From Trueperaceae bacterium (GTDB lineage: Bacteria > Deinococcota > Deinococci > Deinococcales > Trueperaceae), in contig JASBUK010000080.1 of NCBI GenBank assembly GCA_030147925.1, forward strand, positions 1 through 33,104: 33,104 nucleotides of DNA, given 5' to 3'. Under the pieces are notes generated by a model. That model was not told the origin of the DNA and did not search any database. It was given only the letters and a program-made list of their open reading frames with translations. Positions 8,736 to 16,525 of the stretch are shown here, in pieces (the first letter of the stretch is position 1; each line of letters begins with the position of its first letter). The translations under genes and the position numbers were made by a program.

Positions 8736-8907
8736 ATGGTTAATGGTAGGTGGTTAGTAGTTGGTGGTAAGTGGGAAAAGCATTTCTAGAAAGTTCCTCA
8801 CCGAGTTCTTTTTGAGCGTTAGTGCTTAAGAGTTGACAAATCCCAATTGCCTGAACGCCACCCCTGGAAAATCCCTGGTTTCTACCTCCCACTAACCACT
8901 TGCTAGG
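8736..8907 (+). repeat. MITE-like intergenic element, copy A (forward)
   Basis: This fills the space between convergent ruvA and ald. The left arm is a GT-rich run (GGTAGGTGGTTAGTAGTTGG), followed by a core (8766-8845) that recurs almost identically, in reverse, at about 22023-22101. A second core, CTGGAAAATCCCTGG with flanks (8857-8898), is shared with copies C and D. The right arm is CT/AC-rich and ends CACTTGCTAG. The left and right arms are roughly complementary, so the transcript could fold. There is no coding capacity. Confidence 0.85.
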
Positions 8908-8916
8908 AGTCCTTCT

Positions 8917-10041
8917 TTAGACACCAACTTCATGTGCAAGGGCTTTGTCTGGAGTGATGGTTTCTATATCAAAAGCCTTGCCCACAGCGGCGTAAGTTAG
9001 TTGTCCCTGATGGGTATTCAGACCCTTTAGCAGTGCCGGGTCTTGTTTTAGTGCGCTTATACCCTTATTGGCCAGTTCCAGCGCATAGGGCAGCGTTTGA
9101 TTAGAAAGAGCGGTGGTGCTGGTATTGGGTACGGCGCTGGGCATGTTGGCCACACCATAATGAATGACATCGTCAATAACATAGGTGGGATTGTCGTGAG
9201 TGGTGGGTCTGCTGGTTTCAATGCAGCCGCCCTGATCTACGGCTACGTCTACGATGACGCTGCCGGGTTTCATGATCTTTAGCATGTCTTTGCTGACCAA
9301 GTGCGGGGCTCGAGCCCCGGGTATCAGCACCGCGCCTATCAAGAGGTCAGCCCTAGTTACCATCGTGGCAATATTGGCGGGATTACTGGCCAAGGTCTGG
9401 ATGCGACCTCCAAAAACATCGTCAAGATACTGCAAGCGGCTGTGGCTGACGTCGATAATGGTTACTCGGGCTCCCAGACCCAGAGCAATTTTGGCGGCAT
9501 TGGTGCCTACCACACCTCCACCTAGAACGACCACTTCGCCGGCTTGCACTCCAGGGACACCACCAAGCAAGAGCCCGCGTCCGCCTAAAAATCTCTCTAA
9601 GTGATAAGCGCCCACTTGTGGAGCCATGCGGCCCGCTACTTCACTCATGGGTACTAATAGGGGCAGGCTGCCATTGCTAAGTTGTACTGTTTCGTAAGCG
9701 ATGGCGGTAGTGCCGGATTTAAGTAGCGCTTCGGTCAGTGGCCTGTCTGCTGCCAAATGAAGATAGGTAAAAAGCAAAAGGTCATCACGCAAAAAGCCGT
9801 ATTCTTGGCTAACCGGCTCCTTGACCTTTAGCACCATGTCCTGCGCCCAGGCTTCGGCGGCATTATCAACTATGTTAGCGCCTTGTGCCTCATACTCACT
9901 GTCGCTAAAACCGCTGCCCTCACCTGCAGCACTTTCCACAAAGACCTGGTGGCCGTGCTCAATAAAGGCTCGAGCAATACCGGGGGTGGCAGATACACGG
10001 TACTCATGACGCTTGACTTCCTTGGGGATACCAATATTCAC
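8917..10041 (-). CDS. ald: Alanine dehydrogenase
   Basis: A 374-residue NAD-dependent enzyme that interconverts L-alanine with pyruvate and ammonia. The N terminus MNIGIPKEVKRHEYRV is characteristic. Catalytic Lys74 (KVKEP) and His95 (FTYLHLAADR) are in place, and the Rossmann motif VVLGGGVVGTNAAKIALGLG binds NAD. The length equals that of characterised homo-hexameric enzymes (about 371). The start is GTG, supported by a Shine-Dalgarno AAGGAG about 8 nt upstream. A possible promoter (TTGACC at 10080-10085 and TATTCA at 10058-10063, both on the minus strand, 16 nt apart) lies just upstream, but it would leave a very short leader. It is transcribed alone. Confidence 0.97.
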   Translation of the reverse strand: MNIGIPKEVKRHEYRVSATPGIARAFIEHGHQVFVESAAGEGSGFSDSEYEAQGANIVDNAAEAWAQDMVLKVKEPVSQEYGFLRDDLLLFTYLHLAADRPLTEALLKSGTTAIAYETVQLSNGSLPLLVPMSEVAGRMAPQVGAYHLERFLGGRGLLLGGVPGVQAGEVVVLGGGVVGTNAAKIALGLGARVTIIDVSHSRLQYLDDVFGGRIQTLASNPANIATMVTRADLLIGAVLIPGARAPHLVSKDMLKIMKPGSVIVDVAVDQGGCIETSRPTTHDNPTYVIDDVIHYGVANMPSAVPNTSTTALSNQTLPYALELANKGISALKQDPALLKGLNTHQGQLTYAAVGKAFDIETITPDKALAHEVGV

Positions 10042-10409
10042 AGTCTGTCTCCTTTTTTGAATAGTTTAAAGCAAGGCCTGGTCAATGCCAAAGTGTTGTA
10101 AATTTTAGTTTCGGCACAATCACGAAGAGGAATATGCCTCAGAAGCAAATATCTATATCGGAACATCACAATAAGTATTTATGCCACTCACAGCACAAGC
10201 GGTAGATATTCTTTAGACAACCCCGCATAATTATGTGACTCAAGCCTGTTTTAGGATAGGAAGAAGCCGATTAGCAACAGACAAACGCAATCCAACGTTA
10301 AAGCAGTGTCCATAAACACGCTATTTACTACCTAAAGTGAAAAGGCCCTGCACCCCATACACTCTATATTCATACTGAAATCTGGACGAAATTTGTGCGA
10401 GAATAACTT
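10042..10409. other. Intergenic region between divergent ald and the restriction-modification cassette
   Basis: 368 nt, visibly richer in A+T than its surroundings, with no convincing gene. It should contain the ald promoter and the promoter of the endonuclease gene. A TATATT box lies at 10365-10370 but no matching -35 was found. No controller-protein gene, inverted-repeat boundary or attachment site was recognised. It may be part of the acquired segment that carries the cassette. Confidence 0.5.
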
Positions 10410-11291
10410 ATGTCCGAGCAGCCACTAGCCGAGGTTTTTGGCTTCCCAATCGATAATGACAGCACCGAAGCACAGCGCTACAGGAATAACAAGCTCTGCC
10501 CCTTCAATAACAAGGTCCCAAACTGTACAAAGGATAAGGCCAACGACCCCTTAGGAGTTTGCAGCATTCACAACAGCAGTCATGTGGCTATTACCTGTCC
10601 CATACGTTTCAGAGAAGGCTGGTTGATCGCTCAAGAGGCAGCTGCTTTTGTTTTCCCGCAAGACACTAACTGGACGACCCTGACGGAAGTGCAGCTAAAG
10701 GATGGAGAGGGAAAATCGGCCGGGAATATCGATGTCGTGATCGTTGCTTACGACAATAAAGGGCAAGTTATAGATTTCGGCTCACTTGAAGTGCAGGCGG
10801 TCTATATTTCCGGCAATGTACGGTTGCCGTTTGAGCATTATATGGAAGCACCGAGCAGCCACGGCAATATGGATTGGCGTGGCCAACCGAATTATCCCCG
10901 CGCTGATTATCTATCGTCTTCTCGCAAGCGCTTACTGCCGCAATTGTTGTATAAGGGGGCAATTCTCAACGCATGGGGAAAAAAGCAAGCGGTCGCATTG
11001 CACAAGGACTTCTACAACGAGCTTCCTGAGTTGCCCGAGGTCGATCGGGAAAATGCAAAAATGGCGTGGTTGTTGTACGATCTTAAACACGACCCCCACA
11101 GAAAACGTTATTACTTAGAAAGCTATAAAACGGTTTACACTGATTTCGAGCTGGCACTATCGAAAATCTCGACGCCGAAGATTGGCGCGCAAGAGACTTT
11201 CGTTAAACACCTGCAAGAAAAACTGGATGATAAGCTCGACAATGAAAATGCATCTGATACTTACACGATCTTAGACGATAGATTGACCTGA
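10410..11291 (+). CDS. NotI-family type II restriction endonuclease
   Basis: A 293-residue protein matching the NotI endonuclease family. Four cysteines (Cys30 in CPF, Cys39 in NCTK, Cys51 in GVCS, Cys63 in TCPIR) reproduce the N-terminal metal-binding Cys box of NotI. The nuclease core follows as Asp108 (NIDVV) and FGSLEVQAVYISG with Glu127 and Gln129, corresponding to NotI's YGVLEIQTM segment with its E-x-Q variant of the PD-(D/E)xK site. The later stretch LSSSRKRLLPQLLYKGAILN also resembles NotI. It is shorter than NotI itself (about 380). The gene overlaps the methyltransferase start by one base (TGATG), forming a classic restriction-modification pair. The recognition sequence cannot be read. 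Alignment is from memory of NotI. Confidence 0.8.
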   Translation: MSEQPLAEVFGFPIDNDSTEAQRYRNNKLCPFNNKVPNCTKDKANDPLGVCSIHNSSHVAITCPIRFREGWLIAQEAAAFVFPQDTNWTTLTEVQLKDGEGKSAGNIDVVIVAYDNKGQVIDFGSLEVQAVYISGNVRLPFEHYMEAPSSHGNMDWRGQPNYPRADYLSSSRKRLLPQLLYKGAILNAWGKKQAVALHKDFYNELPELPEVDRENAKMAWLLYDLKHDPHRKRYYLESYKTVYTDFELALSKISTPKIGAQETFVKHLQEKLDDKLDNENASDTYTILDDRLT

Positions 11292-12178
11292 TGAGCACAC
11301 AAGTACAGCCTCCTTTGTTTCCAAAACTGACAACAAAGACCATTGTTAATGTCGCTTCTGTAAAACACCTCAGCCCCTTCCGGTATCCGGGTGGAAAGAC
11401 ATGGCTGGTGCCGCGCGTGCGTCAGTGGATTCTCAACCTGCCCAAACGACCCGGCACATTGGTTGAACCCTTTTGTGGTGGCGGCATTGTGAGTCTGACC
11501 GTAGCTGCGGAAAAACTGGCCGAGCGTGTGGTAATGGTGGAACTGGATGGCGACGTGGCGATGGTGTGGCGCGTATGTCTGAGTGAGAGCGCTGAATGGT
11601 TGGCACAGCGTATCCTGCACTTCGAATTAACGCCAGATAATGTACAGTCCGTCATTGAACAAGAGGATTTGTCGCTCGAAGAGCACGCCTTCAAAACTAT
11701 CCTAAGAAATCGGGTAAACCGCGGTGGCATTCTTGCACCCGGCTCTGGAGTTATCAAGAATGGTGAAAATGGTAAGGGCATATCTTCGCGCTGGTATCCC
11801 GAAACGCTTGCAAAGCGCATCCGAGGTATTTTCAGCATTCGGGAGCGCATTGATTTTATGCAGGGGGACGGCATTGGTGTAATTGAGCAGTTGTCAGAAG
11901 ATGATGAGGCTGTATTTTTCATTGATCCACCTTACACGGCTGGGGGAAAGAAGGCGGGAAGCCGCCTCTATACTCACTTTGAGCTTGACCATGAAAGACT
12001 TTTCACGGTGGCGGCTGCAGCCGCTGGGGACTTTCTAATGACTTACGACAACGCCGATGAGATTCACGAATTGGCTACGCGCCAAGGTTTTGATACAGAG
12101 ACTATTGCGATGAAGAACGCGCATCATGCCGAAATGACCGAACTGCTTATAAGTCGTGATCTCGATTGGGCACGTTGA
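11291..12178 (+). CDS. D12-class (Dam-like) DNA adenine methyltransferase
   Basis: A 295-residue S-adenosylmethionine-dependent DNA methyltransferase, the probable protective partner of the overlapping endonuclease. The order is FRYPGGKTWL (30-39, the D12/Dam opening motif), EPFCGGGIVSL (59-69, motif I that binds AdoMet), then IDPPYT with DPPY at 212-215 (motif IV, catalytic for exocyclic amino methylation, normally N6-adenine in this class). The target-recognition region lies between about 90 and 200. Translation is coupled through the TGATG junction. The cassette carries none of the GCTCGAGC octamers that dot the neighbouring genes, consistent with later acquisition. A true NotI site has no adenine, so this system must recognise another sequence if the methyl group goes on adenine. 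Confidence 0.9.
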   Translation: MSTQVQPPLFPKLTTKTIVNVASVKHLSPFRYPGGKTWLVPRVRQWILNLPKRPGTLVEPFCGGGIVSLTVAAEKLAERVVMVELDGDVAMVWRVCLSESAEWLAQRILHFELTPDNVQSVIEQEDLSLEEHAFKTILRNRVNRGGILAPGSGVIKNGENGKGISSRWYPETLAKRIRGIFSIRERIDFMQGDGIGVIEQLSEDDEAVFFIDPPYTAGGKKAGSRLYTHFELDHERLFTVAAAAAGDFLMTYDNADEIHELATRQGFDTETIAMKNAHHAEMTELLISRDLDWAR

Positions 12179-12240
12179 TAGATTTAATGACCTGGGCCAA
12201 AAGCTTTTAGCAGTTAAGGAAAGCTTTACTCAGCAAAAGC

Positions 12241-13188
12241 CTACTGGTCTTGCCAGACACGCAGCAGCCGCATTTTGCCCTGCTGGGTTTCGGCTACCGC
12301 CACGAGCTTTTGCTCTGGGTCAATTAAGCCGACGCGTTCATCTAGCTCTAAACTGAGCCGCTGTCCCTGGCGTACCCGCTGACTGTCACGTTCGTTTAAG
12401 CCGATGAGCGGATAGGGTAGAGCCTCGGTCATGGATAGACCTGGAGCAGTGGCTATGTCTTTAAGTTTAATGGCTTGCTCGAGCCCGTTCTTACCTGCTC
12501 TGGTGCGCACCAGGCCGCTTAGGTGGGCGGCTTGTCCTAGCGAAGCACCCAAGTCTCGGGCAAAGGCGCGGATATAGGTACCGGCTGTGACCTTAAGAGA
12601 AAACAAGGCCGTAGGAAAATCTCCCAAGGTCTCCGGCAGAGCAAAGCTAATGCCTTGTGGCTGCGGACGCCAATCCTGATGTTCGGCAGAAAAGCCGAAA
12701 TGTTGCGCTAAGTTTTCGCGCTTAGCGGCAAAATCCAACAAAGTCATTTGCTCATAACCGGCGGCTCGAGCACTGAGCTCGAGCTTTTTACCCTGCCGGG
12801 CCGCCTCATAACCTTTGACCCCGCCCTTTTTAATGGCCGAATACTGCGGGGGTAGCTGCTCGCTAAGGCTCAAAAAGGGTGGCAGCGCCGCTGCTATCTC
12901 ATCGGTAGTCAGCTCTAAAGCATTGCTGTAGTGATCAATTGGACCTTCGGCGTCGAGTGTAGGTGTGCTGGCACCAAAGGATATCCAGGCCAGATAGTGT
13001 TTGCTAGAGGCGGTCAAAAAAGGGGAGAGCTTGGTGGCTTCTTCGGTTAGCAGCACCAGCACTCCGGTTGCCAGTGGGTCGAGTGTACCCGCGTGGCCTA
13101 CGCGTCGAGTTTTTAAGAGCTTTCTCGCTCGTGACACGACATCGTGCGAGCTCATATTAAGAGGTTTGTCAACGATAAAAACCGGCAT
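12241..13188 (-). CDS. truB: tRNA pseudouridine(55) synthase TruB
   Basis: A 315-residue enzyme that converts U55 of the tRNA T-loop to pseudouridine. It begins IVDKPLNMSSHDVV; the catalytic motif GHAGTLDPLATGVL contains nucleophile Asp37. YSAIKKGGVKGYEAARQGK and GTYIRAFARDLG are further family motifs. The C-terminal ~70 residues (after LSGLVRTRAG) form the extra TruB/PUA-like domain. A TAGTGT box 6 nt before the ATG is a weak leaderless candidate; no well-placed Shine-Dalgarno is seen. It is convergent with the methyltransferase (62 nt gap, no clear terminator). Confidence 0.97.
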   Translation of the reverse strand: MPVFIVDKPLNMSSHDVVSRARKLLKTRRVGHAGTLDPLATGVLVLLTEEATKLSPFLTASSKHYLAWISFGASTPTLDAEGPIDHYSNALELTTDEIAAALPPFLSLSEQLPPQYSAIKKGGVKGYEAARQGKKLELSARAAGYEQMTLLDFAAKRENLAQHFGFSAEHQDWRPQPQGISFALPETLGDFPTALFSLKVTAGTYIRAFARDLGASLGQAAHLSGLVRTRAGKNGLEQAIKLKDIATAPGLSMTEALPYPLIGLNERDSQRVRQGQRLSLELDERVGLIDPEQKLVAVAETQQGKMRLLRVWQDQ

Positions 13189-13390
13189 AAACTCACACTA
13201 ATTTCCTTTGTCTATCAATTATGGGCTCGAGCATAAGGCAAACACCGCAACTATAGCAGCTGGGACGACTAAATGAGACAACCGTCTCTAAGCGAAAAGC
13301 TCTGAAATGCTTATGTGAACATTCTAGAATCGTGACGTTTTGACCCAAACTCTGCCATAAAGCCAGTGATATCAAGGGCGCTCCGAAAGG

Positions 13391-13421
13391 TTGTTTGTGT
13401 CTGTGACGATAAATCTATAAT
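13391..13421 (+). promoter_or_regulatory. Candidate sigma70-type promoter (TTGTTT / TATAAT)
   Basis: TATAAT (13416-13421) is a perfect -10 box. TTGTTT (13391-13396) is a fair -35 with a long 19-nt spacer. It would give a leader of about 60 nt before the GTG at 13487, in addition to the closer leaderless box. Confidence 0.4.
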
Positions 13422-13473
13422 GCGCTTGCCTTAGTCTAAAATCCGATTGTTTTTATTGATACTAACAAAACCG

Positions 13474-13479
13474 TATACT
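13474..13479 (+). promoter_or_regulatory. Leaderless -10 box (TATACT)
   Basis: TATACT ends exactly 7 nt before the GTG start at 13487, the same box and spacing as at coaX. It supports the GTG start, which also gives a clean signal peptide. Confidence 0.6.
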
Positions 13480-13486
13480 TTGGAGT

Positions 13487-16087
13487 GTGCGTGCTTTGCT
13501 GTTGTCTTTGCTGTTGCTCGGTTCTTTCGCCTTAGCCACCCAAGAACTAGTGACGCCAAGGCTGCGTGTTCTTTATGAAACGCCTGAACTTGCCGACTAT
13601 GCCCAGCGGGTAGCCAGCGAAGCCGAAAACGCTCTAGATGTACTCATCCCCCTGTTTGATTTTGTGCCGCCACAGATCACTCTAAAGATTGATGATTCCA
13701 GCGATATTTATAATGCGGTGGCGCCACCCTTACCGCGTCCGCAGGTGGCTTTGCCCGCACTTTTTCCCGGCGATGAGGTGGGTCTTCGTACCCGGGACGA
13801 AATCTATCTGCTGTTGCTACACGAACTGACCCATAGCCTGCAACTAAGCTACATCGAAGGAAGTAAACAGGATTTGTTCCGGTCTTCCGGTCTTGTCGGT
13901 AGCCGGGTAGCTCCGGTTCCGCCAAGCTGGTTTTTAGAAGGCATTGCCACCTGGGCCGAATCGCGCTTTAGTGAGGGCGGACGTTTGAATGACGCCCGCA
14001 CGACTGGCCTGCTGCAAAGTCTCGCCTTAGCTGAGAACTGGCCGACACTGACCGAAGCCGGCCTGATTAGTTACAGTGATTGGCCTGGCGGTCAGACGCG
14101 CTATCTGCTGGGTGCAGGCTTTGTGACTTATCTGATTGAGGAGTACGGCTTTGAGGCCGTTCTTAAGACCTTGCGCCGCTACAATGAGCGCAATTTGTTT
14201 ACAAGCTTTGCCCAGGCCTGGCAGCAGGCAGTAGGCAGCAATCTCGCCAGCGAGTGGGAAGCCTGGCGACAGCTTGTAAGAGCCCAGGCCGAAGCTCGAG
14301 CCGCCTTAACTAATGCCGGAGAAAGCCTGACTGATACGGGCTGGTATACGGCTGCACCGGCGCTGAGCCCTGACGAAAAACAACTTGCCTGGGTGTCCTG
14401 GCCCCCGGCCATTGTGATTGCCGACCTTGCCGCTGGTTTGGCAGAGCCAAGACAAGTTATTGCTGGCCGTTGGCCCGCTAAAATCGCTTGGCTTGATGAA
14501 AGAACGCTTGTTTATGCACGCTTACTAAAAAGACCGGGCACGACATTCTCGGAACTTTTTGCACTTGACATAACTACCGGGCGGGAACGGCAGCTTACCA
14601 GTGGCGCCAGAGCCAGACTGCTTGCTGTTAGCCCTGATGCTTGCGTCCTCTTTGTGCGCGACACCGTTGCCGATGGCTCGCAACTAAAACGCTGGTGCGC
14701 CGACCAAGTGGTTAATACCGTGTGGCAGGCTCCGGCAGGCGAGCACATCGTAGGTTTGGCGGTGAGTGAGCAGGGGCAAATTGCTCTAAGTATGTGGCGC
14801 CAGGGTTTTGTGGACTTAGCGCTCTTGGAAAGTGGTTACTTGCGCTATCTGACCCAGGATGCAGCACAAGACTTAGAACCTGTCTGGCGTGGCGAGCATA
14901 GCTTGGTCTTTCGCTCAGACCGGACGCCTGGAGGCGTGTTTGACCTTTACGAACTGAATCTTGCCGAGGGGAGTCTGAGGCAACTAAGCAATACCCTGGG
15001 AGGTGCTTTTAGCCCCGAAGTGGGTCAAAATCGTATCTGGTATCAGGAGTTGAATGGTGAAGGGTATAACATCGCCGCAGTTGAGCCTTTAGAGGGTGTA
15101 GTAACGAGGCTCGAGCCCCAAACTATAGCTACAACATTCAGAGATAATAAAGCTTTTGAAAAGCAAACTTATTCACCCTGGTCGAGCTTAGCGCCTTATG
15201 GTTGGCTGCCGCTTAGTGCGTCGGTAAGTCTTGACCCTCTCAGACTGGCGGCCAGCGCCGCAATTTTGGGTCAGGATGATTCGGGCAAGCACAGCTACGA
15301 CTTTGTTGCTGGCTATGACAGTGGTTTGACAGGCTATCTTGGCGGTGCTTATCTAAATTTTAACTATCGCTATAAAGCTAACAGCCTACTCAATGCCTTT
15401 CAGCCTCAATACCCGCTTGGTTTTGGTCTGCGGGCGGGTCTGTGGCCGCAAGAAGCTCATCTTGCCCCCAGTGTAGAGACGGCTTTTGGACTTAAGGGTT
15501 CGCTGAGGGCAAGCTTGCCGCTCGATACCTGGACTAGTCGCCTTAATCTGGAGCTGGGCACAGTCTATTTGCAGTCTTATGGCAACTGGCAATTTGAGGG
15601 TTATGCCGAGGCAGCAATCAGCAATCAGCGGGCAGATTTTTATGGTTATCGCAGCCGGGGTTTGCGAGCAGCTATGACCGGCTTGTGGACTGCAAGTAGT
15701 AGTGGACCCTCACAGGGAGCCTGGCTGGATGTCTCAAACTACCAGCCTGTGGAGCAGGGCACGCTGGAGTTTGCCTTAAGAGCGGGTTATCGGCCTGCCT
15801 GGAATATTCCTATAAGTTTAGATGGTAATTGGGGAGCTATGTTCAGCGCTGGCTACCGCCGCAGTTTTGCCCTGGCGCAGCGTTACGATGATGGTCTTTA
15901 TGCCCTTGAACGTTTGACCCTTAACCCCAGACTCAGAACCTGGTTGGGATCGAGCCCGGGCCTTGGTGCAGACCTCAGCTTGTCTTTAGATACTGTGCTT
16001 AATTACGGCGCACCACTCAGCTTTAGCGCCACGCTTGGCTATGCCGATGGTCTTTGGTATCGTTTGGGGCTTAGTATCCCTTACTAG
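13487..16087 (+). CDS. Envelope metallopeptidase / TolB-like propeller / beta-barrel fusion protein
   Basis: An 866-residue exported protein. A signal peptide (about 1-19) precedes a gluzincin-type zinc peptidase domain: HELTH at 112-116 with His112, Glu113, His116, and WFLEGIATWAE supplying the likely third ligand Glu151. Residues about 280-540 form TolB/PD40-like beta-propeller repeats (RQLTSGARARLLAVSPD; DLEPVWRGEHSLVFRSDR; LSNTLGGAFSPEV). The last ~300 residues alternate polar and apolar strands (LNFNYRYKANSL, LRASLPLDTWTSRLNLELG) and end GLSIPY, an aromatic C terminus typical of outer-membrane barrels. It is inferred to sit in the outer membrane with the peptidase in the periplasm. The start is GTG, set by the TATACT box 7 nt upstream. 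Its substrate is unknown, and the barrel call is less certain than the peptidase call. Confidence 0.82.
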   Translation: MRALLLSLLLLGSFALATQELVTPRLRVLYETPELADYAQRVASEAENALDVLIPLFDFVPPQITLKIDDSSDIYNAVAPPLPRPQVALPALFPGDEVGLRTRDEIYLLLLHELTHSLQLSYIEGSKQDLFRSSGLVGSRVAPVPPSWFLEGIATWAESRFSEGGRLNDARTTGLLQSLALAENWPTLTEAGLISYSDWPGGQTRYLLGAGFVTYLIEEYGFEAVLKTLRRYNERNLFTSFAQAWQQAVGSNLASEWEAWRQLVRAQAEARAALTNAGESLTDTGWYTAAPALSPDEKQLAWVSWPPAIVIADLAAGLAEPRQVIAGRWPAKIAWLDERTLVYARLLKRPGTTFSELFALDITTGRERQLTSGARARLLAVSPDACVLFVRDTVADGSQLKRWCADQVVNTVWQAPAGEHIVGLAVSEQGQIALSMWRQGFVDLALLESGYLRYLTQDAAQDLEPVWRGEHSLVFRSDRTPGGVFDLYELNLAEGSLRQLSNTLGGAFSPEVGQNRIWYQELNGEGYNIAAVEPLEGVVTRLEPQTIATTFRDNKAFEKQTYSPWSSLAPYGWLPLSASVSLDPLRLAASAAILGQDDSGKHSYDFVAGYDSGLTGYLGGAYLNFNYRYKANSLLNAFQPQYPLGFGLRAGLWPQEAHLAPSVETAFGLKGSLRASLPLDTWTSRLNLELGTVYLQSYGNWQFEGYAEAAISNQRADFYGYRSRGLRAAMTGLWTASSSGPSQGAWLDVSNYQPVEQGTLEFALRAGYRPAWNIPISLDGNWGAMFSAGYRRSFALAQRYDDGLYALERLTLNPRLRTWLGSSPGLGADLSLSLDTVLNYGAPLSFSATLGYADGLWYRLGLSIPY

Positions 16088-16113
16088 GCTCGTTAGTTTT
16101 TCTTTTTACCAAA

Positions 16114-16467
16114 TCAAATACAGGCGATCTCCCGCTTAAACGACAGGACATAGCTAAGTGCCTCAGTTGTGCTGTGATGTGCAGCAGCTTGCAGGTTGGC
16201 ATCGGCGTCTAAATAGAGCTCGAGCGCTCCTTGTTTGATAGCCGCACGTAAAAACTCTTCTTTGGCACGCATGTCGCCGGGCTTAAGCCTGTGCAGTTCA
16301 AATTCTTTAGGCAACTTGGCCAAATGTTCTTTAGCAAGCTCTTCATTGCGAAATACCAGTACTGCTTTAATCTGTTCGCTACGAATCATAAGCAGGTCAA
16401 TGGCGCCAAGATCACTAAGATTACGACCCAGATAATAAAGCGCACCATCAAGATAGTAGTTGCCCAC
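16114..16467 (-). CDS. Small protein of unknown function
   Basis: A 117-residue, probably cytoplasmic protein with no signal peptide or membrane helix. It alternates beta-like stretches (AIDLLMIR, KAVLVFRNEE) and a charged helix (LAKEHLAKLPKEF), an alpha/beta pattern; no family is recognised. The GTG start is supported by a TACAAT box exactly 7 nt upstream. It contains one GCTCGAGC octamer, as resident genes here do, arguing it is a real long-standing gene. It lies convergent to the large protease-barrel gene and 58 nt downstream of the TPR membrane protein. Confidence 0.65.
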   Translation of the reverse strand: MGNYYLDGALYYLGRNLSDLGAIDLLMIRSEQIKAVLVFRNEELAKEHLAKLPKEFELHRLKPGDMRAKEEFLRAAIKQGALELYLDADANLQAAAHHSTTEALSYVLSFKREIACI

Positions 16468-16474
16468 GAGTTTT

Positions 16475-16480
16475 ATTGTA
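16475..16480 (-). promoter_or_regulatory. Leaderless -10 box (TACAAT)
   Basis: Read on the minus strand, TACAAT is separated by 7 nt from the GTG start at 16467. No Shine-Dalgarno is visible, so a leaderless transcript is likely. Confidence 0.5.
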
Positions 16481-16525
16481 CGGATAAGCTGTTGCGCTTG
16501 CTTGCCCGTATTTTACAAAAACAAT

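Larger units (their letters stand above)
13189..13486. other. Divergent promoter region between truB and the protease-barrel gene
   Basis: About 300 nt without a convincing gene. It holds the only octamer GCTCGAGC outside a coding region (13225-13232), a GAGAC-aacc-GTCTC inverted repeat (13274-13287), the palindrome ATTCTAGAAT near 13321, and two candidate rightward promoters near the right end. One reverse-strand frame of 60 codons is present but has no homology or composition support. Confidence 0.5.

Noticed and set aside
10042-12178. Prophage or integrative element carrying the restriction-modification cassette
   Set aside because: No integrase, tRNA, attachment repeats or phage genes are present; only the two-gene cassette is supported.
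13193-13375. 60-codon minus-strand frame upstream of truB
   Set aside because: No homology, overlaps a region dense with promoter-like sequence, and nothing supports translation.
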